Source of the DNA: Synaphobranchus kaupii
Lineage: Eukaryota > Chordata > Actinopteri > Anguilliformes > Synaphobranchidae
DNA length: 64,000 bases
Assembly (NCBI GenBank): GCA_029718625.1
Contig: CM056377.1
Location: forward strand, 110,594,407 to 110,658,406
Reading direction: 5' to 3'
Part shown: piece by piece, positions 24,837 to 39,400 of the stretch
How the letters are laid out: each line of letters opens with the position of its first letter
Numbering within the stretch: the stretch's first letter is position 1
Translations under genes and position numbers: made by a program
Notes under the pieces: model-generated
The model's database searches: none
What the model saw: only the letters and a program-made list of their open reading frames with translations
Told to the model about the DNA's origin: nothing

Positions 24837-26215
24837 TTACGATCCTGATACGGGACGAACCCAAGTGCAACGACCAGGAGGCAGATTCAAGAAAATGGTA
24901 ATTTTATTAAGTGTTGGGGTAGTCCCAAAGCTGTACAGGAAAGGAAAACAGGTTAATTAATTAAACATAAGTAGAGTCCCTTACGGACTGCTCCAAGCCG
25001 GAGCTGGGCTTGAAAGTCAAGGTAGGTTCCAAGCCGGAACCAAACGGGTTCAGGACTGGGAGTCCAAGCCAGACTGGGTGCGGAAGTGCCCTACTGTTCC
25101 AAGCCGGAACTGGTTAGGGAAGGTGGAGTAGTGGCACCGGGTCTGGACTGGAACTGGACCGGGAGGTCCACTCAGGAAAACGGAAGGCGGCACGGAACTT
25201 GTTCCAAGCCGGAACTGGACTTGATCGGAGGTGTATTACACACCGGAACTGGACTGGAACTGGACTGGAACTGGACCGGGAGGTCCACTCAGGAAAACGG
25301 AAGCCGGCACGGAACTTGTTCCAAGCCGGAACTGGACTTTACCAGAGGTGTACAACACACCGGAACTGGACTGGTCCTGGACTGGAACTGGACCGGGAGG
25401 TCCACTCAGGGAAACGGAAGCCGGCACAGAATTATACCAAGCCGGAACTGGACTTTAACGGAGGTGTACGAAACACCGGTACTGGACAAGACCTGGGCTG
25501 GAGCTGGACTGGAACCGGACTGGGTAGGTAGCTTGATGAATGGGGTAGAAAGCAGAGGTTAATGGCAGGGTACTGTGACAGGATTGTAGCTGAAGAAAGC
25601 TCCGCGGAGTTGGAAGGTGCGGCGTGGCTCGGGCAAATCTTGCTGAAGCCGGCTAACATTCAGGGATCCTGGTACCGTAACTGAAGTACAGGAGGTAGGT
25701 GACATAGGGAGGACAAGACACAGCTACAGGGAGGCTGGAACCGCGGCGTCTGGAGGTTGAAGGGAGACAGGTAAGTAGCATGCAACAGAGAATGTTTCGG
25801 AGGGATAGCTACCAAACTGCAAACCAGGTAAACAGGTAAAAGACAGCAAGCTGACGAATACTGGACCAGAAGCGTGACATGACATAAACACGGTTGGTTA
25901 GTTAACGAACTGGCGCCGACTAGCAGCCAGCCAGGGGTTTAAATGGTGCAGGAAATGAAGGAGAAAATGAGAAACAGGTGTGATGTTCAATCGGGAGTGA
26001 TTGCCGAAGCACAGCAGTGAGGAATGTGAGTAACGAGAGGGGAGAGTGATAGGCGGAAGTTAAAGTGGATAATAAGCCGAAATGAACCCGAGGGAAACGC
26101 CCAGTCCGCAGCCAGGGGGAAAACACGGACAGGGGATCCAACATGACACGGAAGGAAACAAGGAAAACATGGAAAACGGACAGGAGGGGAACGGAACGTT
26201 ACAGACTCCATGGCA
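24837..26215 (-). repeat. Non-autonomous repeat copy E with minisatellite core
   Basis: The ends are CTCTGTTACGATCC and GGAACGTTACAGA, giving an imperfect inverted terminus (TCTGTWACG). The minus strand carries CCATGTTTTCCTTGTTTCC and CTGGGCGTTTCCCTCGG, shared in style with copy B. The 158-codon plus frame at 25086-25562 is the tandem core read through and not a gene. Confidence 0.6.
25090..25540 (+). repeat. About 117-bp tandem repeat with GGAACTGGACT sub-repeats
   Basis: CCAAGCCGGAACTGGAC recurs near 25203, 25320 and 25437, with a diverged copy at about 25099. Each unit holds several 6-12-bp GGAACTGGACTGG sub-repeats and a GACCGGGAGGTCCACTCAGG block. Confidence 0.9.
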
Positions 26216-26556
26216 ACTAACACACAGATCACACAGAACATTACACGTTTATTATTGTAATACTGGCTGGCATGCAACACAAAATTTACTGTATTATCTA
26301 AATACATAAAGTAAATAACAGGGATGTGTGTTACTGTAATGTGATTTTTTAATTGATGTTTATTATTGCAACAAACTTCATTTTGTGTATAGTATAACTG
26401 TATTTGTGACATATGACCACCAGTAATGTGCAGTGAGATATGCTTTTTGGAAGACACTGAGTAGGACTAATCCCAGAAGGCATACACTATGTTCTCATAG
26501 CAAGTTTAAGACTGTGCCAAGAAGAGCTTTTGCACCCATGATTGATTTTAATCAAC

Positions 26557-26594
<38 letters not shown>
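26557..26594 (+). repeat. (AAT)n microsatellite
   Basis: About 12 perfect AAT triplets. Confidence 0.95.
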
Positions 26595-26595
<1 letters not shown>

Positions 26596-26855
26596 CAAAC
26601 TGGACACAGTTGATAAAGTATCTTGCATGGAAAATTGTATTTCCTTATGTTGCATTTCATGAGATGTTTTTAATGTCTTTTGAGAATTAAGAATAGTCTG
26701 AGGTGGACAGAAAACAACATCCCCACCAGGAGGCAACAATAATATCAATAATAACACATTTATTTAGGTGTTATGTGATGGCCTTGCATATTCATTATCC
26801 CTTAGGCTATGGCATGCTGCTGTATACTCTACAGACCATTCCATTTCATCTTCAT

Positions 26856-26856
<1 letters not shown>

Positions 26857-26922
<66 letters not shown>

Positions 26923-26935
26923 ACACACACACACA
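26857..26935 (+). repeat. (CA)n microsatellite
   Basis: About 39 CA copies with one interrupting CC near 26921. Confidence 0.95.
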
Positions 26936-27435
26936 TACGCACTTTTCTAGAAGTCCCTTAATCTAATATATTTTTACGATTTAGAATTTTTGTGTTTTTT
27001 CACAATCTGCCTTTGATAGATGGCGTGACAACGCGTTCTCTTCTTCTACGTCCTCTTTCTACATAAGCATGGCTTTAGAGCAAGCTATTCTTCCCATGCG
27101 GAAGGTTTCTCCTCCTCATTCAGTCTCTTACTCCATCGCGCTAAATGACTGCATCTACTCCACACCGCCACTGAACGAATGGCCCTGCTACGCCCACACC
27201 ACACCATCCTCGTTATTGAGTCGTTATAAGGAGACTGCTAGGCACAGAGTGCAGGAATCCCTATATTTTTATGGGAACTCTTTGGCTGCTGGGAACAGTC
27301 AAGTAGGATGGGGTCCAGGCTGTTGGGCTCCCTCTAGGGTGTCAAAAAAGTGATTGAGTGGTCAGAGGCCCTATGCAACATTGCTTCTGTGGCACATCAA
27401 GATGAATGCCCTGTGAACCCTGCATTGAACCAAAA
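26936..27435. other. No gene recognised
   Basis: A 94-codon plus frame at 27069-27353 starts MALEQAILPMRK and has no recognisable domain or clear splice borders. Confidence 0.4.
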
Positions 27436-27437
27436 GC

Positions 27438-27909
27438 TTTAACCCTTGTGTGGTGTTCGGGTCTGTGGGACCCGTATTCAATGTTTACGAAAAGAAAAAT
27501 GATACAATTCATCATTTTTTCAACCTGAGACTCATTGGCCTTGGCTCATTTTCTGTGATAAACATGTAAAAGAACACAAAAATCACATTTTATCACAAAA
27601 AACAAATATCACTTTTATTGATAAATGTGATCTAGCAGAGGTAAATGGTCAATATTAACCATATATGCTGTCTATATTGCTTGTAACTGAGATAAAGTCA
27701 ATATCTGTGAAGTATTTTTACGTAAATTGTTATGGCTTTATTGTTTTAAAAACCCAAATATTGAACTCTATGGAAAAATAAGTCAGGAGAAGAAACCCTT
27801 CATGTTATCTATCCATGTCTACTGTATTTCTGGCAGCAGACGGTGAATTCACCAAAACGGTAAATTTTTTATAACCCTTTTTACACATCTATACCAGGGG
27901 TGTGGAGGG

Positions 27910-27913
<4 letters not shown>
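27438..27913 (+). mobile_element. Composite transposon debris, ending in a Tc1 terminus
   Basis: It starts with CCTTGTGTGGTGTTCGGGTC and a GGGTC-TGTG-GGACCC hairpin, a motif seen in fish DNA-transposon ends. The middle (27760-27840) matches, inverted, the core of the Sleeping Beauty-class element at 5161-5241 with about four or five mismatches in 81 nt. The right end (about 27855-27913) is a Tc1 terminus, CCAGGGGTGTGGAGGGCACT, related to the ends at 58065 and 63323. The family of the left part is uncertain. Confidence 0.5.

Positions 27914-27961
<48 letters not shown>
27912..27961 (+). repeat. (TA)n microsatellite
   Basis: About 25 perfect TA copies directly at the Tc1 terminus; TA is the Tc1 target site. 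Confidence 0.95.
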
Positions 27962-27963
<2 letters not shown>

Positions 27964-30900
27964 TTATAACACTTATAATTTCCCTCAAATGAATGCAACC
28001 ATAGGTTATACTTTTCATATACTCTATATACACCATCATGATCACAGAGTTAATCCAGTTGTGTTTGATGCAACAATATAACAGGCACATGATTTTTAAT
28101 GCTGTACTGCTAGTGCTCAGGCCCCGGGTAAGGCTATAATTTTAGCATGGAAATTTTGTGGATACAAGAGGATGTGGACAATTAAATGATTGTCACGGGA
28201 ATATGCACAATTGATGCAATAAATCAGAGAACCAAAGCATGTGGAATGCCTAACAGGCATTTATTTTGCAGTGGTCATGACAGAGTTTGAGAAAGAGTGG
28301 GTAAATAAAACTTTAATTTGTCCCCAAAGTCATAACAATATTCAAATACAGAAAATTATCAATGCTTTTCTTATTTGGTTTAATGGTTTTTAATCCAATT
28401 GTCACATTTGTTTTCTATGACACATGTGTAAATGTTTCATACTGTAATCAGTTTTAAAATGATCAATCATTTAGTAGTCCTGTACTTTTGGAGTAACGTT
28501 TTTGAAGTCCTATAAATAAATGATAGGGCCAATTTAGAGGCAAGCATAGAAAATTAGCATATGTGTGATTTTATCTGACGCATGTTAGATATAATGCTAA
28601 TATGTATCTGTCCCTATCAAATAAACATTAAAAAACAGTACATGTATGTGTGTGTTCTCATGTTCTTTAAGTTTTCTATGTGTTTTAGGCTCACTGTTCT
28701 ATCAGCTTTTTTGTTTTTGTTTCGTGATTTTCTAGTAGGCTGCCCAGTAAATGGTCAGCAGGGACAGATAAATGTGTATCTATTGATTGAATGAACATTA
28801 GAGATTCATTTGAACAGCCAAGAAACATCATGAATTTCTATTCTGGGATAAGCAAAGCAATACAAACACATACTTATGAACACAAGCCCGAGGGAAACGA
28901 TTTTCACATGCCAAAGAGATACAGCCACCTCCAAAATGATTGACACCTTGATTTTAAAAAAACTGAATAAAATATGAGGGAGCACAATGCATTTAAAACA
29001 GTAGTGTCATTTTGTGATTTCTTAAAGAAAACAATGTCGCACATTTTGCTTTTCATTGAGCAATTGTATCAAAATTACATAATATATGGGCTCCCCATAG
29101 TTTCCCCATATTTTTCATGGGAAATCCTATGTTTTCATATATTTTCAGCATAAAATATAGCTCAGTAACTGTGTTGTTCTTTATACAGGATTTGACGTTC
29201 ATATTTATCAAGGGTAAAAATAGGATGTGACAGTATTTACAAATATATAATTGCAAGTAGAAGTTATTTGAGTTATTTTGCTGGACTGTATTTTTTAGTG
29301 TTTTCCACTGTTTTTTATATTAAAATAATAATTGTAAATCCAACATTAACAGTGTTGAAATGAATCTGGGAAAGAAATTAATTCTATCTGAGTTGATTTG
29401 ACACAAAACATTTTGTTGTGGGGGCACATCTATTTAAAATCTGTTTTCTGTTTTCTTTATTAATTAAATCAACTAAATCAATATAAATTCAAGCATTCAA
29501 GAGCATCTCCTCCTTTAATCTCTTAATTTTACAGATTCTGTGACTGAGATTAAAAATATATAGCTTCAGTCAGGAGTTGCTCCTTCTTGAAGCATTGGCT
29601 GAATTTGAAAACCTTTAATATAAAAACAAATGCTGTTAGAACAATCTAGTGTAATTACTCACTGAACAGCTGGCATATCCTTGTTTTATGGGTACAAATT
29701 AGTCAGAATGGTGTAGCAAATTGTGATGTAATAAAATAAAGTGGAGCTTCAGAGGAAAACCCCATGCCCAGTTCCTAAAGGCAAACACCAAGCACTGGTA
29801 TCAGTGATTAATGATGTCATCAAGAGCTGTCAATCACTGAATGTATTTCAATCCAAACGTTCAAATAAAATCATTCAAGAACAATAGTTAAATACTCAGA
29901 GAAATAAAGCATGATATATTGAAAAAATATCGAAATTATCGAAATCTTATTCTCAAAATGTTTCAATGCAAAAGGTTTTTAAAAATCATTAAGATAATAC
30001 TACATGCTCTTCACAACCTCTTATGGACATGATATGATTAATGTTTTTACTGCTTACTGCACATATAGTCTCATGTGTTCTTAAACTACATATTTTTCAT
30101 AAACAATAATGAAAAGGCGAAAAAGGTCATTTATTTACATTCTTTGCACATTTACATTTGTTAACTCCCATTTTAATGTAAAAAAAATGTTTTGTCATTA
30201 TTCATTTTCCAGGGATTTGCTTATCAGAATACATAAATTGAGCATATTGTATCCAGAACAAACATGAGTTTAATTAGATTTAGTTGCTTGAGCTGAGAGG
30301 AGAAAATGCCATTGCATCCCACCCTTAAGTTTTAAGACCACACAGTCCGCCAAATAAACATGCACATTCATTATTCCAGTACAAGGGTAATCAAAACATT
30401 TCCTCATTACTGAAGATAAGATTAAGATGGTCTGGAGGAGTCCCGTTCATTCTGAGAGAGATATACATCATCGTAAAACATGCCAGATTGAGCCTTGACC
30501 TTGGCTGGGGACTTGCTCGTGGGAACTTAAGAATGCTCAAATCTGCACTTGCTTAAACATGAGAACTGCTGCTGCTTGGGGCTTTAAACTTCCCCTTGAA
30601 GCAGGCCAGAGAGAGGAGTGCTGTGTGGAGAGGCACACCCCTGGAATCAATCAACATTTGTCTCAAAACTTTTCAAGAAAAAGGGAAACATTTGTGTTTA
30701 ATGGCTAGTCAGAGTTGAACACAAGCTTTGGTTGATTCCGTGGGACAATATGCACACACTCAGTTGTATCAGTGGCCTGACTTAATTTATGATTCTGTGT
30801 ACCTGCATAGAAAGTATCCCATTATATTGACAGCACAGGTACGTTATTATACCTTGTTATCCTGGAAGCGTTTTGTTCTGATTCGGGTTCTTCTGAAAGG

Positions 30901-33900
30901 ATGTCACCCATGCGCCCTGCATAAGCCTGCCTGCCTTCCATAGACGACAAAACTATTTTTGGTGGCATGTGCAATATAACAGAAATACACTTCACAATAA
31001 ATCAAGGAAAACACATCAAATGATCCTGATTAGATCCAACAGTAATGCTCTTGACCAAAAAAATCTGACTAATAAAATTGTCAGAATGAAATTATACCCT
31101 GTTGCTAGCAGTGATAAACAATGTGAGTAATTTGTGTTGATTTATGAAATCAATCTGTGTAATTTTATCAACCATTATTTGCATGAATGAATTTTTATAT
31201 TGGTAGGAAATCCAATAATTTGCGATCATCAATCATTTCTGAGATCTAAATCTAAGCGCTTGCTGAACAGTTATAAATATTATCTTCTGTCTGCTTGTGA
31301 GCTTATTGGTTTTGATATTCAATAAGAAAATGCTTGCAAAACCTTGAGTCAAAAGAATTGAGAAATCCATATCTTTTATACTGTAATCACAAAGAGATAA
31401 AGTATTCCACACTGAAACAGTTACAGAGCCTTTTGCAAGAAAATAGAAAATGGGCCCCGCCAGGCCACAGGTTAACAAGTTACCTTTCCCCAAAAAAGTT
31501 CAAAAATAGTCGATGACAATGCATTTGGAGACGGTTGAAAGTTTGCTTTTCTTCAAAGTGTGGCTTATTGCCACGTTTCTGCATCCGACAAGAGGAAAGC
31601 TACACACATTATGGAAGCCTCACTTCTGAATGCACCTCATCCCCAGACAAAGGAACTTATGAAGGGATTAATTTCAGAAATACTGCGTCTCAGTCCAAGT
31701 TTCACAAAGCGTGACATCAGGGTACAGTGAGCATGGAAGCTGCTTTTATGATTCATATTGGGATGTTATACTGTGCAAAACCTGGTGTCTGCGCTCAATT
31801 GAGAAATTATCAAGGAATATAGCCAGAGCTTCTCATACTGCGCTTTACCATTGCTTTCATTGTAGAATTGTAGTAATTGCAATAGCCTGCTAAGTCAAAA
31901 AAGACATTGCTAAAAAGATAATAGCAAAAAGGAGCATTTAGGGCTATGTGACAGCAACAAGGAATGTATCCTGATGTTTTACCAAGACAATGACATACAC
32001 GTAGATAAGTTTCTGTCTACAGTACTCAATATAAGATCATTTATTGTGTAAGCCACTCATCAAAGCCACTCTTCCAGTATTTCTCAATCTAGTTTACCAA
32101 CGGCTATTTGTGCTTTTGGAAAGGCCAGCTTTCTTGCAGCCTACTCAGGCAATGAGCTAACACGTTTCATTATTTTTGATAGCATCTTGGCTGCCATGCC
32201 ATACTGTTTACGTGAGTTTGCTGGTGACCGTGCAATTCCATTGCAATGTTGTTCGCTGTTATCAGGATCTCAATAGTTGTTCTAAGAGCACTCACAATAT
32301 TCAAAATATTTATTTGCCAGAATATCACGTCAACCGGCCATGAAAAAGTATTTATACCAGGAAAGGACGTTGGCTCCTGCATTGTGACGTTCATGAGAGG
32401 AGCAGCGTGAGAGGACCTAATAACCCATCTGCCATTAGCTACTATAGCTGAATAAAGACAAAGCACTTCAGGCCAAATGCAGAGCTCCCTTGTGTGGAGA
32501 TCCTCTCCCCAGAAAACCCACCAAAACACACATTTTACCAACACAATTCACAGTAAAAACATTCATATTCTCCTACATTAAATGAAACATTAAACATTAT
32601 ATTAAACATAATTTTGAGCTTGGTGATAACTACACCTACTCACACCTACTCAACGTACTTATTGTGCAAAGAAAAACACATTTTCCATATCCTCCAAGAT
32701 AAAGAGTGGTTGCATTGCACATTGTGCTGTCAGTCTGCCTGCTCTGAGGCATTTGACAGACCACGTCTAACATAGCACCTGAAGATTGAAAATGCTGAAA
32801 ACAGATTGCACGCTACAGTGGATATACGGATTGATATGACTCCTTGAATCCCCAGGGAGCAGCTTGTTGTAACAGATTTAATGCTTGTGTGGAGAGAATC
32901 GCCGTAAGAGACACTTTGATTTGCACCTGTGATCCTGAGTTGGGTTTGATGTCTAACCACAAAACATAAATTTCGCAGAGCAGTCTGGTAACTGTGTCTT
33001 ATTGTATTTCCTCAGAATATATATTTTAAGATAGCAATAAAGCCCATTGGATTAGATTTATTGGACAAGCTAAATTGAAAAAAAATAAATTCACACACTG
33101 TCCAATCGTCTGTTTCCAAATTACGCGGTAGCTATATCCTGAACAATGCACAGTGATAAAAATGTTACCAGCTGAATTTGAAATTATTAAGTGCCAAGCA
33201 AATGCAGTATATTAGAGGATAAACAGGCAAGGACATTAAACATCAGCATGGAGTGGAGGGTAAATGTGTCCTGTACTTGTCATTGAGGTAGTCAGGAGTG
33301 GTAGAAAGTAGGAGTAGAAACCAAAAAGGGAGTCCAGAGTCTGCGTTCAAGAAACATCACAGCGTGCAAATGCTGGAGTCCTAATTATCTATCATCTTTT
33401 TACTAATGGCATATAACCTGATCCTACTCTGTTATGCTTTATGAATATAACCGGCTCTTACCAGTTGGATAGGGCCATCTTCAGAACCATGGAGAGCTAC
33501 TTGTGAATAGAGAGTAGGGATGCTCTGCCTAACTGCTAAGTGGGACCAACAGGTCAGTAGAGCTGGAGACACAAGGCCGCTGGACAAAATGGCGTAGATA
33601 GGAAGTGTACAGAAAAGAGAACATTCACCTTTTATTGCCCCAATCTATCCTTTTTAGTGAAAGGGTTTACGTTTTATTCATGCAGCTTTTCAGATATGCT
33701 GTGCTGGGGTCTCTGTATTCCCAACCCATTCAGAACTGGGAAGGCAGACCAACTGGTTCAATGGAGATAGTAACCATTCAGGCCTGTGCGTTATCCACAG
33801 TTAATAATTACAGACACAACAATATAGTTTCTGGAATCTGTTGGATGGCATATCTGTCTGGAACAAATCCTGATATTTCCAAAGACTGGAAACACAACAG

Positions 33901-35750
33901 CCCACATGGAAGTCCATAATTGCACAGGGGTAATCCAGGGAGGATTATTATTACTTAAATTTGGAACAATAACTGCTTCCTGGTCTTCAAGCTCCAACCT
34001 ACCAGTTTTCCCACTGAATGCTCTATGACAGCCCACAGCATCTCCCTGCTTTCTAGCAAAGTTCCCGCCTGGGCTACGGCGGTGTCTGGATCCGAACCCT
34101 CAGCCTCGTGTCACTACAAGGAATGCACTGAAATTAAAATCTAACTGAGGATGCCGTAAATACTGCTTGGCTACTATGTAATTTGCTTAGCTAATCATAA
34201 TTTACAATTAATTTCTTTGCCAGATACATTTAGCAGATAGAAATAGCCAGTTACAATCATATAAGTAACGTCATCGGGGTGCATGCTTGAAGACCCATGT
34301 GATAAAGGAGCAGAAGGTTTTTGTTTTAAGGTTTTTAAGGTGTAGGTGAAAAGTTTTTAGACATTTACAAAACAGCCAGGGAATCTGCCTTCCTACTGAT
34401 GTGGGAAGCACAGTCCACCAACTGGGGCAGTGAGGAGTGGCTGGCGGGTGCTTAGCCAGTGTGTGAAAGTTGCTGTCTAAGCAAGCCCGTCCCTGTGATG
34501 ACCTGTCATCTCCCGAGGACATCTCCGTGTATGGTTAGCTTTGAAGTCAGAGTAAGCTCTGCGCTAGGGGATCAGGGGAGTGGGAACATGATGATTCAGC
34601 CGGAAAAGTGGTAACATCTGAATTCAAACCGTTAAAAAACCCAAGGGTGAGTTACAGAGCCCTGTGTTAAATATAATTAACTGGGATGTATCACTAAGTG
34701 AAGTAAAATGTAATATCCCCAGCATTGAGTAAAGGTCTTAGTAAAACGAGGAGGTGGGTCCTGCCTGCTGGCAGTTCTGGGGCAGCTGGCCTCTTGGGAG
34801 GAAGGCTGTGCTGACAGCTGCTCTCTGTGTCCCATATCTAGAGCTTTCTCCATTTTTAAAGGGAAGTGCAACCATTCCTGCAGGTCAAAAACCCCCCTCC
34901 CCTCGACGCCGCCGTTTCGTGAATGCTGAGGGAGAAGACTTGGACCCAGGAAGAAGTTCCCTGCATCTTACTGATCCCCAGAAATGGGGCGACCACCCCG
35001 TCTTAAATTTTGCCTGTTCCCTCCTCATAGTAAGGGTGACATCACCGTTGTTTGTTTTTGCTTTTTTATGAACTCAACCTGCCGAAGGCATGGAGAGGCC
35101 GAACCTCCTGTACGGCCGGGCAGAGGCGCTTGTGAACGGCGACAAGCTCCCGCGGCCAGCTGTGGTGCTATTGTGTTTCGCTGCACGGTGGAACAGAAGC
35201 AGGATGCGGGCCAGCAGTTAACCTAAACAGTTTTTATCTCGCTGTACACAGAACAAATCTCAACAGACGAAAAAGCACAAACACTAGATAAGGCCAGCAC
35301 ATCCTTCCCAGGCTGAGCAGCAGAGATGTAGACAGAGAGTTAAATAAAGCGCTATTGTGTGCGAGGAGCAGGACAGGTTACCTTCTGTATTTGCCTTAGC
35401 GGTGGCAGAAACACGTTGTGGGGTTATAACGTGAGTCTGTGGCTGTCAGCAGTGTTGAATGAAATAATACTCCACAGGTCTAATGCTTCTTAGATGCTGG
35501 TTGGGCAGTTCTTTGTCGGTAGGATCATGTATAACACGGCCAGCATGTATCCTGTCCCGGTAATGATGTTCAGTGACACATTATCAGCTCTATCTCTATA
35601 GTAGATTTCTCTTTGCTTTATATTTATGAGGTATTGACAGGTGTACAATAATTTCAATAGTGCATCCAAGCAAGTAAGACAGTGATGAACCCATATTGCA
35701 CACAAGACCACAATTACTGGACTTCTACAACACTACCCATTCTATTACAT
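27962..35750. other. Long gene-free stretch
   Basis: AT-rich DNA. A faint Tc1-type terminal relic (CCACCTCCAAAATGATTGAC) lies at about 28926-28945. Around 34.75-35.2 kb GC and CpG rise and plus-strand frames of 105 and 80 codons occur, without recognisable domains. No exon with convincing splice borders and family similarity was found. Confidence 0.5.
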
Positions 35751-35751
35751 A

Positions 35752-36470
35752 CAGTACCAGTCAAACGTTTGGACACACCTACTCAGGGATTTTCTTTTTT
35801 TTGTTACAGTTTAGAATAATACTAAAGACATAAAAACTATGAAATAACATAAATGTAATTATGCAGTGACCAAAAAAGTGTTAGACAAATCAAAATGTAT
35901 CTTAGATTCTTCAAAGTAGCCACCCTTTGCCTTCGCACTCTTGGCATTCTCAACCAACTTCATGAGGTAGCCACCTGGGATGCTTTTCCAACACTCTTGA
36001 AAGAAATCCCACATATGCTCAGCACTTGGCTGCTTTTCCTTCACTCTCCTGTCCAACTCATCCCAAACCATCTCTATTGGGTTTAGGTTGCGTGTTATAT
36101 TAGGTCATCTGATGCAGCACTCCATCACTCTCCTTCTTTGTCCAATAGCTCTTACACAGCCTGGACGTGTTTTGGGGCATTGTCCTATTGAAAATCAAAT
36201 GAGAGCTCAACTAAAGTGCAAGCCAGGAGGGATGACGTGTCACTGCAGAATGCTGTGGTAGGCATGCTGGTTAAATGTGCCTTCAATTCTAGATAACTCG
36301 TCCAACAGCGTCACCAGCAAAGCAACCCCACACCAAGTGTAATATACTTTAGTCTGCCTCCTTATGGAAGACTCCACACTGCGTTTCCCATGGCTCTTAT
36401 CTGGTGAAATGGCCTGTTTGGTCTCTTTTAGCAATTCCAGGGAATTTCAGCTGTGATGAAAATGTTGCAA
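35752..36470 (-). pseudogene. Tc1/mariner relic, transposase C-terminal half
   Basis: The terminus CAGTACCAGTCAAACGTTTG at 35752 is a known fish Tc1 end type, preceded by TA. The minus strand encodes MVWDELDRRVKEKQPSAEHM, then WKSIPGGYLMKLVENA and KAKGGYFEESKI (35859-36071), the end of a Tc1 transposase. Upstream (36240-36434) a diverged frame may hold more of the catalytic domain. The N-terminal DNA-binding part and the other terminus are absent. Confidence 0.85.
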
Positions 36471-39400
36471 GTGTGTGACAGCTTCAATCAATGTCCAGGA
36501 AATAATCTTCCTCGCGACAGCCCATCCGTGCTACTGCGCCTTGCTGGACTGAGGCAGAATGATGTGGGAGTAATGACCAAAGAGAGCAGTTAGGTTTAAT
36601 TCCTAACCCATAGTTAACCACCAAATGAGCCACTGCATGTTTTTACTTTCTCCACAAATCTCATTTAGTTAACTTTATATTTTAATAAAAATCACATTTC
36701 TTTTGCATTTATAAGATCATAGTTATTTTTTTTTTTGTGGCAATTTCAATTATATGTGAAATTAAAATATGTTATGATACAGATATTTAAAATGTGTACA
36801 ACAGTTTGATGGATAATATAAGAACTCAATTCACAGCCCAATTTGGCCTTCTTTCCATTCCATCCAAATCCTTGCAGGAATGCCCAGGTAGAGGCAAGGC
36901 CGAAAGGTAAAAAAGCATATCTCCCCTATTACGGACCTCTGTGATTTGAATGCTGCACATCTGAAGATAATAGTGCTTTAAAACAAAGCCTGTATTACTT
37001 GCATTTTGAGGACTAAACTGTTATCCTTTCTAGTATATTAAATGATACGTGCACTCACGAAAGAAACTCAACTCTGAGGGCATCTAGAAGAGAAAGACTA
37101 AAAACAACCTTTTTACTTCACACCAAATATCCAGATGAACCCATCCTACCCTGGGCCCCTCCTTCCCTGGCCAATGATACGTATGTGCCTTCCCCAACTT
37201 ACACAGGTGCACAATCAGAGTGAAACCCTCCCAACCTAATAAATTACACTGAGCAATTATGCATTGCCTTGCAGGAGTCCTTGCCACATTCAGTACTATG
37301 ACACTCAGGATCTGATTCTGGATGATAGGGCACCACATTCCTACCCTGAAATGGATTGCATTAGGATTTGTTTTCAAACCCACATCTCTTGGAGTGGGCT
37401 CAAATGCATAGAAATTGAGGAATCTTCACATTAGCCTTGGTAGCCAGGGTGCAAGGCCTGTTTCATTACATTACATTTATTTGGCAGGCGCATTTATCCA
37501 AGGCGACGTACGATAAGTGCATACTGAAGGTCACTGACGCGACTAAAAAGCAGATCCGACAAAGCACAACTTTCTCACAACGTAGGAGCCATCCCAATAA
37601 TGAACATAGAACACGGTCAGCTATACATTCTTAGCTCTAAAATAACAAAAAAAAAACAAGTTTCAATATTAATGGCATTTCAAAGTGCTCTAAATTACAT
37701 TTAAGATTTGTGGCTACTGAGGCATAGTTAATGTTAACCCATCCACACTACCTACTGTCACTCACAATTCAATTTTGCATTTTCAATATTGGCCTGTAAA
37801 AGGAAAGAAAACAAATTTGTGAATTGCATACATCAGGAAAAGGTGTGATGATAATCCAGGAAGTCTCACAGAAGATATGCACTGATTTGTGCAAAAGTAG
37901 CTGGGTGCACCCACATTAAAAATTACAAATATTTGTGTCATTTCAACCAATCTCATCTATGGCCCAATTACAAACCTCATTACAAACTTCATTACTATTA
38001 CAGTGACGGTAATGTGTGAAACATAAATATAGTGTTATGCTTTTCATACACAGTGCAGTAATCACACTGATCTCTGTGAATTTATAATGATATTTACACA
38101 TTGCTAAACACTTGCTAAATGCTTGATTCAGTTCCATCAGGCTACTAAAAGCAGGTTAATCGTACTCACAGGGAAAGTAAACACAAGTAGAACTGCGTCT
38201 AAAGATTCAGTTAGAATGGATTTCCAAACCACTGGCCTACGGTCACAGACAAGCTGGGTATTCATCAGCCATTATGATATTTACATTCACCTGAGTGTGA
38301 ATAATAGTTACCATTCCTTGTGATTCAAAGTATTCTACGTTAATTATTTGTGACTGGCAGATAAACAGCTCTGCAAATAAACAGTTCTTATGAACTGTAC
38401 AAGTAGAGTAATCAGTACATTCCATCAATAATCCAGTAAATTAATGACGCTGATGTCAGTGTGCGGGAACTGAAGGCAGGGACAGGACCATCTGGGACTC
38501 CACAGGCAGGAACCAATAGTGAGGCAGTGAAGAATTAACTCTGACATGTTTTGACCATACTACCCCAGTGCTGTTCTGCATGGGCAGGGCTAAGTCACAC
38601 AGAGTCGCGTTTCAAGGATGCCGAAGGATGATTGCTCCGTTTGTCACAGCCTGCAGTGCCCCTGGAGATGGATCTATCTCTCGTTCAGAAAGAGAACCAG
38701 AAAAGACAAGAGAAGGCTGCTGGCATTAAAAAAGCACTCCAAGCATGCAGTTCATTTGCATTACGATGCCCTCTAAGGCATTTTTGAATTTATTTATTTA
38801 TTTATTTATTTCGGCACGCATATAGTCACACTTCATCACAATTTTTGTAATATGCCCTGAACAAACACATTACCTGCCGAAAAGGGATACGGGAAAAAGC
38901 AGCCTGCTTATCAAACGTCCCGCCCCATTTCCCAACTCAAATTTAAATGTTCACATTAATACTGAATACTTACTTGCGGCAGTTCACCCTAAAACATCTG
39001 CCTGCCAGGGCTCTGTATATCAAAATTATTTCTGTTATTTTCTCAGCTTGGGTGCTGAATTTCAGTTTTCATAAAGAAATGGTCTTACATAGTACTCTAA
39101 CAACTACTGTAACACTGGAATATCATTGATTCATATTAAATATTCATATTCCCAAAGTTCTGCAGGTAGTAAGTACAAAATGAAAACACCACGGTAAAAT
39201 CACTTAAGATTGTGGGACACTACATGTGGCCAGCAAAGCTTGTATGCACCCGGGCACAGTTTCCAGTGCCTGCAGTTCTCTTATAGGAACTATTCCACAT
39301 GAAAGGCAATCAATTCACTCTGACCACAAAGGGATGGGTGGGCCATTGCCACGTACCCTGGCCCACCCATTTATCTTGGCAGAACCACCACACCCAATTG

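Noticed and set aside
25086..25562. 158-codon plus-strand frame with GTGL-DWNWTG repeats
   Set aside because: It is the tandem core of repeat E read through; period and sub-repeats explain it.
32170..32544. 124-codon minus frame
   Set aside because: No domain, no splice context and ordinary AT-rich composition; likely chance.
37084..37383. 99-codon minus frame considered as a possible exon
   Set aside because: No recognisable domain and no convincing splice borders.
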